Positions 56,770 through 64,000 of a stretch of DNA of 64,000 nucleotides are shown piece by piece. The position numbers and the translations under genes were made by a program. The notes below the pieces were generated by a model. The model saw nothing but the letters and a program-made list of their open reading frames with translations. It searched no databases and had not been told where the DNA came from. Every line of letters begins with the position of its first letter. Position 1 is the stretch's first letter. This stretch comes from Aporrectodea caliginosa (Eukaryota; Annelida; Clitellata; Crassiclitellata; Lumbricidae), in assembly GCA_020284085.1 (NCBI GenBank), contig JACEVL010000147.1, positions 1,507,501 to 1,571,500 on the forward strand. Direction: 5' to 3'.

Positions 56770-57500
56770 TTAATGGTGAGAAGTTTTTAAGCTGCTAGTT
56801 ATTGGCGTCTCTGGTTTTTTCGATAACCAATGTATGTATGCGTTACAATGGTTTCGTTTGTGTTGTAATGCCCTTGTAATGTAATTGTAACCTAACATTT
56901 TCGTCAGAACTATTCCTGAGATGTTCTGTAGGCTAGTGCCTCTGTAAATTTGAGCCTGTTGTGGATTTCCCTTTCTTTTATGGACTGGGCAAGTATTGAT
57001 TTTGCCCATTCTTCTGGTATTTCTTCCTCTTGTTGAATCTCTGTAACGGATTATGCATAGCTTTAACACTAGTATTCCTTCTCATACTTCTTGAAGTATT
57101 TCTGTAGTGTTTACATCCCTGCCTAATGCTTTTTCCTTTTTTGTTTTGTTGACTGCATATCTTTTTTCTTCTGTAAAGTTTGGCAGCTGTTTCACAGAGC
57201 TGTTAATGAGCAACTCCTTCCCGTGATGACCCTACCGTGTGTCAATGTTTGGCAGTTGTTCAAAGTGTTGCTTCCATAATTTCTGTATGCTTGCCTCGTC
57301 ATCGTGTACTTCACCATTTGCATGTTTGATAGATGCAACTTTGAGTTTGAATTGCCCACGGAGTAGTTTTAACTCACTGTAGACTTCATTACATTCAATT
57401 TATGCTGAAAAGCTTCTTCTGTTTTGTGTCATTGTTATTCCTTGCAGTTGTGTCCGTCTTTTTGTAGTTTCCTTCCGATTTCTCTAGTGAGCCAGTTAAA
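56770..57500 (-). pseudogene. LINE reverse-transcriptase N-terminal and finger region relic
   Basis: Minus strand, upstream to downstream: KVASIKHANGEVHDDEASIQ and KLWKQHFEQL (the DG....D...I...W..HF..L linker just before the RT domain). After frame breaks come LKLCIIRYRDSTR, MGKINTCPVHKRKGNPQQAQ and IYRGTSLQNISGIVLTKMLG (equivalent to the NYRGISLL....K...KIL motif). It is a dead copy lacking the catalytic YADD part, with RTE-like character. Confidence 0.82.
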
Positions 57501-57879
57501 TGATTTCCTGTCTGCATTGGTTGTTTACTGCTCATGAATGTTTTTTCTTCCTCTGAAATTGCATTGCTGCTGAAGTGTACATTTGTCTTTGTTACACAGC
57601 ATTATGCATAAAAATGAAAACATGCTAACCGTTTGGATTGTGAAGAGGCATAAAACTACTTAGAGTCTTATTAATATTTCATTAATGTAAGTGTACTTAT
57701 GTTTGCCTTTGGTACTTTGTAAGGAAAAATTCCTGCTGTTTGGGAAAGTGACTGAAGAATAGATAAAGCATTGCCACTTTGAGTAGATTGTCAGTAAAGC
57801 TAGTGTTGAAGCTGTTGACCTACATTCCTGTATTGGATGGCTCTGTGGTGGGAAACGTTTTACAATATGAAAAGAGTTT
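57501..57879. other. No gene recognised
   Basis: T-rich on the plus strand. May include the rest of the adjacent hAT relic, but no motif could be placed. Confidence 0.35.
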
Positions 57880-58560
57880 CAGTTTGAGATTTTAGTTTAC
57901 ATTGGCTTGTCTAAAAGTGGCACGCTGTCAACTTTCATAGCGTTAGGTGGGGAGTTGAAATTGAGGTTCAACTGCTTTGAAGTCATTAAACTGCAATCAA
58001 ACTGTCTAAGTAAGCTAGAAATGATATCTGCATATTCTTTCAAGAACTTAGGTTCTTCTGTTTATAGGGAGTTCAGTGTTGAGAAATGATCTAAAATAAG
58101 CCAAATAGCAAAATGAGCCAGCAGTCGGCTGTTTCAGCACAATGTGTGACTTTGAAAGACTTCACACTCATATATCTGTTTTCTACTGTGAAGTTTTAGG
58201 TTCAGTGCATTCATGTGTTCAGTTATATGTGCTAGGAAAGTAAAGTTGCAGATAAAAGTGGAATCAGTGAGTTGAGGAGCATCCTTGTTTTCAATTTATG
58301 TTTAAGTGCAAAACACAGGAGAACATTTTCATGACTCTGCAATCTAATTTTGATATGATACAAAAGTTTCCCATAATCAGCTTCCATTCTTGCTAGAAAC
58401 GAAGTGAACTGCCTATGATTAAGTCCGTGTGAATATTTGCGAACTACATCCTTGCTTATTTCATTTGTAGGCTTTTACTACACGTGGCTTCTTGGTGCAA
58501 AGAGTGTATAATAGTTAGCAAAATTAAATCCTGCTATATTGAGGTTTCAGTTAAGTCTTC
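57880..58560 (-). pseudogene. hAT transposase relic related to ZBED5/FAM200/GTF2IRD2-type sequences
   Basis: Minus strand, upstream to downstream: HSLHQEATCSKSLQM (the IHQEALC.K.L motif), LNHRQFTSFLARMEADYGKL and LYHIKIRLQSHENVLLCFAL (HRQF..FL.E....Y..LLYH..VRWLS.G..L), then LAHITEHMNALNLKLHSRKQ (DIT.HLN.LN..LQG). The series is characteristic of the hAT transposase core shared with domesticated vertebrate ZBED5 and FAM200 proteins. In-frame stops (for example after the MK of the first block) show decay. The N-terminal zinc finger and terminal repeats were not found. Confidence 0.82.
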
Positions 58561-61250
58561 AACAATCCAATCAAACCAATATTTTAGAGCATATTAGTGG
58601 TAGCCAAAGACATGATTTCGCTGCATGCAGACCCATTGGCCATGGTCTGAGACCCTGCACTCAACAATCGCACACCTAGAAATATTTATTTAATGAGTCA
58701 TAGTCATATTGTAGCTTACCATATTTTGTATACAAGTACATAGAGGGCACATGTAGATACATTCATTATACATATGTAATTACATGCACATAATAAAATG
58801 CATGGATACACACATATGCACTTCTTCAAGCAGTAGAGATGTATTGGGGAGGGGTTTAGAGTAATGGTAACTGGCACGAAGAGCAGATGATCAGCACGGA
58901 CGCGGATTCGCTTCCCGCTACCCTCCCAAAGGTCGACTCAGCCTTTCATTTGCCAGATGGCAGTGGTAAAATGAGCAGTAAGGCATGATGGGCGCCTTGC
59001 AGTTAAATTTGACTCCTGTAATAACTTGTGATCAGCCATTCATACTATGAATTGTGATTATACTGCAGTGTTTCAGTTTGAAATAATAAATGAAGATATT
59101 ATTATTATTAAAAAAAGAGACAGTGCATATGTGACTTCATCAGAAGCAAATGATTAGTGAGACTGACATGCAATTTTGTAGAATAGGATAAAACTCACAT
59201 TTGCTCTTGTTAATATGTGATGTTTTTTGCAGATGTGATACTTGTTGCATTTGTGTTTTTGGGAGTGATATATCTGCTCTGATGGTTATTTGGTCATATT
59301 TTACAGGGTTTCCCATCTGCTGGATTTTCCACTATTCCAACAGACTTCTGGAGACAATCTTTGTGCATTGCTTATCTCATGTCAACATGCCAGTCAGGGA
59401 CATTTCCGACGCCTGATTCTCTGAAGTATCAAACAAGAGTTGAACGTAAAAGGTAAAGGCAACAGATCTGTTTTCATTCCTCTCTGGAATCCCACAGAAA
59501 CATGAGCAGATGGTTGAAGGCTGTTTCAGCTAAAGCACAACGTGAGCTCTGAAAACCAACAAGAGGACAATTTTTTACTTTGTTAACCTGCAGGATGCAG
59601 GAAAAAGCCCAAGAATTTCTCTCTGTGTCTCTGGTGACAAACTCAGGCGAGCAACCGAGCATAAGACTGCTCACACTATAACTCCAAGCTTCTCTGCTGA
59701 GCCTTCTTCCAAGCTATATTGAGGCTGATGTTTACGCCTGTTTGGATCCTTCTCCATGTCTCTAGTCCAAGTTGTCGTAGGTTAACTGCATGGTCTTCTC
59801 CAATCCCTCAGGTGCTTTTTGTTGTGGCCTACATGGTTCTCAAACGATCAGTCTCTGGGAGGATAAGCAATGTGCCCAAAGAAATTAAGTCTGCATTTTT
59901 TTTACTGTGGCAGGGACCAATAGCATTGTCTAAGATGTGATGTACATAAGAAAATGAGGATGATTGTTTAATGCATGATTGCATGAATTGGAATTACAGT
60001 GTACCACTTTTTTACTGACCACTATCCATCTGCTTTCTTGGAATTTTAATGCGAGGCTTTGCATTTCTGAACTTGGCAGCTGTATAATGACTTCGCTGCC
60101 AGGTTTTTGACTAAATCACCAAAACTGTTAGCATTTCTGTACAGGTATAAAATAGAATATAAGCTTCATGAAGGCATACAATGGATAAAAGAAGAGGCTT
60201 TGGAAGTACATTTATGGTAAAGTCTTGTATGTGCTTCAGAAGTTGGCATTCAGTCTGATGCAGAAGATGATCAGCCTTTAAGAGTTACATGTAGTATAAT
60301 TTTTTAAGAATACCTAGTGACCTTTTTAAAGTTTCTACTTTGAAGTGAATTGAAATTTGCAAATCTTGCTGATCATTGTCCATGAAAGTGTTCAAACTCT
60401 TGATGGGAAAACAGACAGTATGCTAACATTTAAATGCTTGCAGGGTGTGATGTTTTTATTTTGGTGAACTGTTGAGACAAAGACTCACCTCAGTAAAAAC
60501 TTTATTTGCAGTCTTTTATTATATGCCATAATGATATTTTGATGTATCTTTTTATATAGCACCTTTTCATACCACCATACCTAAATAGAACAAGCACATA
60601 CCACGAAATGCGTGCCACCTATTTGTACAGAATTAAATTCTAAACAAATTTCATGTTTACACTTAGCTCTAGCTTTAGTATTAATGTGAGTGTTTTTGCT
60701 GTTAAGGAATTAAACAGACCAGAACTTATAAAACAATATGGCCCTGCCCAGAACTAATACTAAAAATGTCTGGCATGCAAAGGGTTAAGAAAACTCCTTA
60801 TAGGCACAGAGGTCCATTGTTCAACAGACATTTTTGACTGAAGCTCAAAAACATCAATGGCAATGCAACAAAGGGCATCCACAGTAAACTATGTACACCT
60901 TGGAGCAAATGCTCCACCGAAGAAAGAGGGGAAGATCTCTTTGAGAAATTGGGAGGAGAAGTTTAATGAAGATTCTCGCTATTATTGCTGTTACAAGTTG
61001 TAGCGCTGAACGGGTAATGAGCCGAGTCAAGATAATTAAAATTGAGTTAATCATTTGCTGTGTAATATGTATTATACTGTTTGCATTGCTGTACGAAACT
61101 TGATGTTGCACTGTTTATCAAGGATTTAGCTAATTCAGATTTCTGAAATGTTGTTCTAGGTGTCCCTTGACACCTTTTGGTGATCCCTTTTGGGACTCCT
61201 CTTGCGGCCAATCCTGATATTTTATGTTGAAATGTTATGTGTTTTGATTT
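58561..61250. other. No gene supported
   Basis: A/T-rich. ORFs at 59201-59416, 59474-59674, 59719-59940 and 60854-61111 carry no recognisable domain. A short (ATT)n is at about 59100. Confidence 0.4.
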
Positions 61251-62752
61251 GGCTTCAAAAAAAGAGTTTTGACTGATTGATTGATTGATTGAATAACAGA
61301 CTGCGCAGTACAATGCTGGACGACAATATTAGGAAGTAAACGTGACATTGTAGATGGTTTAAACACGGATGAAATCAGTTATCGATTTACACCATTATCT
61401 GATAAACTGCAGAAAAACCACAAGTAAACGTCCATAGTTCAATGCCTATCACATAATCTACAGACAGTTATAGTGGCTGCAGGGGAGGGGAGGGGAAAAT
61501 TGCTCCAGTGACTTCGGCGGGGATAGACGTCCCTGAATCCAACACATGGGAAACATCAGGTTATGGTGGAAGTGCTGAATAATTTGGTGAAAACTGGACA
61601 TTATGTACATATACTGGTATAGTTTGCAACATTGGTAGATGCCTTGAGCATTATACTCCGGCACCACAGACGTCACAAATTAATAAATATGTATATATTT
61701 AGAAGAAAATTCACAAATTAAATTTTAACATAATTATCTGTCTGGTAATATAGACTTTTATTAGTTACAGGTATATTGCCTGAAGTTTAACTGATCTTTT
61801 AGTGGTGTTTGGCCTCTTTGTAAATAACGCACAGAACTGTTTTGGAGCTATTTTACATGTAACTGCCTTCTGAATGCATTTCTTGCATTTTATTTTTCCG
61901 GCTAAGGCTTGTTTTCTTGTACACAGTCACATATGTGCTTAGCTATTAGTATTAATAGGCACTTTTGTGTTACAGACCTATTATAATATATAACGCACAG
62001 AACTGTATACACAAGTGTTAGCTCCATGAAAGTGCTGTTGTCACCAATGCAGTGGTGCTATTCTGACCAAAGGTGTCAAAGTGTTATAAATACTGGATAC
62101 CCAAGTCCATTCTAAGCAGGCACCCAATTACCTGTCAACAGACTTGTATGCAAGACTTAAAGCTTCAAGACCAAGACAGTGGGTACCAAGACCGAGACAG
62201 AAGGCCAAGACAGTTCAAGACTAAGGTTTTTCTGCATTTATTCCAAAGGGTAGCAGAGATTACAGAGGTTACAAGGCGCCCTTGTAACGCCAACGGCATG
62301 GCCGTGTTACGGCGCCATATAAATTGTCGTACTTATTATTATTATTATTATTACTACAGAATAAACAATAAAAACAACTCGTGCACCCGTTTCGCAACTT
62401 GCCAATACACCATTAAATTTTATGAATATGAGACCCTCGAGCATAGTGTCACACAGACCTGCACAATGAGAACGCATCAAAAGTCCACTATAGCTGAAAA
62501 CTCTACAGGAGCTGAAGTTGCTGGTATGCTGAATGTGTTTACAATAAGAGTCGAGAGAATCTCAAACATCTTGCTTTCTGTTACGAGTGCCATACAAGAC
62601 TTTCACTTCTCGAGACCATACAACTCTGCTTGTCACTCTTTCTGACTTTTTGAAACCAGCTGTGTCCTGAGAATTTGCAGTAATTCACATGAACAAAACT
62701 GTGTAGCTTGTTCATCAATCAATCTACTTCATGCTGTTTAGATGTAGGAGAC
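61251..62752. other. No gene supported; retroposon tails
   Basis: (GATT)n at 61276-61292 after an A-rich stretch. At about 62310-62354, ACGGCGCCATATAAATTG followed by (ATT)n looks like a LINE or SINE tail on the plus strand. A 190-residue plus ORF (62073-62645) spans that tail and is not credible. Confidence 0.45.
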
Positions 62753-62906
62753 CTTGCAGCACTTTCTCATCAATATGATGAGGAGACAAGACAGAGACTT
62801 TGCGTTTCTTCTTCCGACACTGATTGACGACCTCTTCAAAACCCCTGTCTCCGGACAGTATCGAGAATGCCACCTCAGCTGGAGCATCTCGGTTCGCGCC
62901 ACCAAC
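62753..62906 (-). CDS. Exon resembling the C-terminal half of a PIN/NYN-like domain
   Basis: 154 bp with a very good acceptor (CTCATTTTTTCAG, phase 0) and donor (CTGCAAG, then GTCTCC, phase 1). It codes for VGGANRDAPAEVAFSILSGD, RGFEEVVNQCRKKKRKVSVL and SPHHIDEKVLQ. The F-x-ILSGD-x-GF-x-E-V block followed by a basic segment and PHH resembles the last strand-helix pair of PIN/NYN-like nuclease folds, where the Asp after SG is a metal-binding position. The first half of the domain should lie in an upstream exon (above 62906) and was not found, so catalytic competence is unknown. Overlapping ORFs in another frame are shadows. Confidence 0.5.
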
Positions 62907-63238
62907 CTGAAAAAATGAGAATTATGGCACAGGCATGAGCCAAACAACAAAGAGGAAAGAACAATTAAGGTGAATCAACACTTGCAAGCATCAGACCGAA
63001 TTTTCATCATCACGTTGTGATTCAGGAATCCTGAATGTGTTTCTCTGTCTATTTTTTATGTTAGTCTGCTTTCTGTATAGTTCATTACAGGCTTGTTACC
63101 TGTAATGGTAACAGTTGGGTGGTTAGATAGTTACTGGTAACACCCCCCTGCCATGACAGAGTTATTTAGAAGATTTCAGTTAAACCAGCGCAGTCTGGTG
63201 AACTCGGCTAAAAACTTATTATTTTTCATACCCGATTA
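62907..63238. other. Probable intron, nothing recognised
   Basis: A/T-rich with a TTACCTGTAATGGTAACAG inverted pair near 63098-63116. No exon seen. Confidence 0.35.
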
Positions 63239-63787
63239 GGGGCCATCCATTTAGTATGTATGCAAATCCGGGGGAAATTTACCCTCCCCATACCCATGTG
63301 TACTTTTCGCATCCCCCATCTGCGTACATATACGCTTGACACTCACCCCCCCCTGGCCACCCCTCGAATCCAATAGCACGGTCTATATCCTGACTGAATA
63401 GGGCAGGTGGCCAAACTGCGGGGACTCGGCGCACAGCTGAAAGTCGGTTAATAGCAGTCACAGGTAATGGGCATACAACTGTGATCCTTTCCCACAGCCC
63501 TACTTAGCCCTATAGTAATTGCTGATCGCTGAACTGCGACTCATTTGAAGGAGGGCCAAAAGGCCAATATTCTATTCTATTCTATTCTATTTACGGATTT
63601 ATAAAGCGTCTCTCACAGTACAACCTAATCAGAGGCGCTTCCAGTGCGAAGGGCCCCTCGAAAAAAGAAAAGTATAGACAGTTTTATCCAGGTTTCACCC
63701 ACCCCCTACGCAAGCATACGCAGTTAGATGCATTTGAGTTATCCCTTCACTCCCCTCTGTGCATGTACATACTAAATGGATGGCCCC
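63239..63787. mobile_element. MITE with GGGGCCATCCATTTAGTATG ends, carrying a nested retroposon tail
   Basis: The left end GGGGCCATCCATTTAGTATG and the right end CATACTAAATGGATGGCCCC are inverted repeats. Subterminal CCCCATACCCATG and TACATATACGC blocks recur. Inside, (TATTC)n and TTTATAAAGCGTCTCTCACA followed by CAGAGGCGCTTCCAG (63565-63640) form a LINE/SINE tail inserted within it. No TSD was certain. Confidence 0.8.
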
Positions 63788-64000
63788 TTTGTAGGCCAAG
63801 TACACCGAGAGTCACGTAGAGAACGAGGTACCCACCATCATAAGCCGAGGTTAAGCAATAGAAGTTGCTGCTTCTTGGGTTCGCTAAAAGAACTGATATT
63901 CTTCATCTTGCTATTGAAGATTTTTACCTAACGTAGCAAGTATTAACATCTCACACAGAAAAGTACAGAACATTTACATCATACATGCATTTCCAAAATG
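63788..64000. other. No feature recognised
   Basis: Window edge; no ORF or repeat of note. Confidence 0.4.

Noticed and set aside
59201..59940. Three ORFs of 66-73 residues near 59.5 kb
   Set aside because: No recognisable motif in any; codon content not clearly different from the A/T-rich background.
62073..62645. 190-residue plus ORF
   Set aside because: Runs through a retroposon tail and an (ATT)n tract giving poly-Tyr; no domain.

Overview
This is a 64 kb piece of a large, repeat-rich eukaryotic (animal) nuclear genome. The evidence is split genes with GT/AG introns, long microsatellites, satellite arrays, many decayed non-LTR retrotransposons and DNA transposons of metazoan types (hAT, piggyBac, mariner), a tRNA-derived SINE, and animal-type domains (SUEL/Gal lectin, ankyrin, ML). 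The lectin exon, the LINE tails carrying TATATAGCGCC, and the very frequent TAGGCCTA palindrome suggest a marine invertebrate, perhaps a non-vertebrate deuterostome. The species cannot be fixed from the sequence. Almost every long ORF is a microsatellite or transposon artefact; the real genes are seen only as short exons, all on the minus strand.

Genes. (1) 2722-3030: one exon coding for a galactose-binding (SUEL-type) lectin domain, phase 1 at both ends. (2) 17076 down to 8512: a seven-exon ankyrin-repeat protein gene whose splice phases all agree. It codes for at least 578 residues arranged as two homologous tandem modules: exons 1-3 form module 1 and exons 4-7 form module 2. The 3' end was not found. 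(3) 31673 down to about 21942: a four-exon gene for an ML-domain (MD-2-related lipid-recognition) protein that begins with an N-terminal hydrophobic signal or anchor segment. (4) 62753-62906: one exon resembling the C-terminal half of a PIN/NYN-like domain. It belongs to a gene that extends beyond what can be recognised here.

Mobile elements. DNA elements with both ends and target-site duplications (TSDs) read by eye are: hAT MITEs at 4814-5358, 35067-35575, 38968-39515 and 46037-46186; a hAT element with a decayed transposase at 9099-10382; a mariner-like element at 14737-15889; a piggyBac element at 22239-24513; and a 930-bp element with very long terminal inverted repeats built of minisatellite units and a 9-bp TSD at 50290-51219 (MULE-like). 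Foldback or MITE-like elements lie at 21381-21606, 28160-28602, 33338-33530 and 63239-63787. hAT transposase relics lie at 45141-45668 and about 57880-58560. LINE reverse-transcriptase relics lie near 1.2-2.2, 8.2-8.5, 24.5-24.8, 25.6-25.7, 35.8-36.0, 53.2-54.0 and 56.8-57.5 kb. tRNA-derived SINEs lie at 10391-10605 and 55925-56120.

Layout. 0-8.2 kb: lectin exon and microsatellites. 8.2-19 kb: ankyrin gene with transposons in its introns. 19-32 kb: ML gene, with a piggyBac inserted just upstream of its last recognised exon. 32-43 kb: repeats and one copy of a 1.4 kb duplication. 43-49 kb: a 185-bp satellite (partly in a 370-bp higher-order form), a hAT relic and an A/T-rich array with a 455-bp higher-order period. 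50-57 kb: the long-TIR element, the second duplication copy, a LINE and a SINE. 57-64 kb: hAT relic, PIN-like exon and a MITE. All calls come from reading the sequence; no database search was run.
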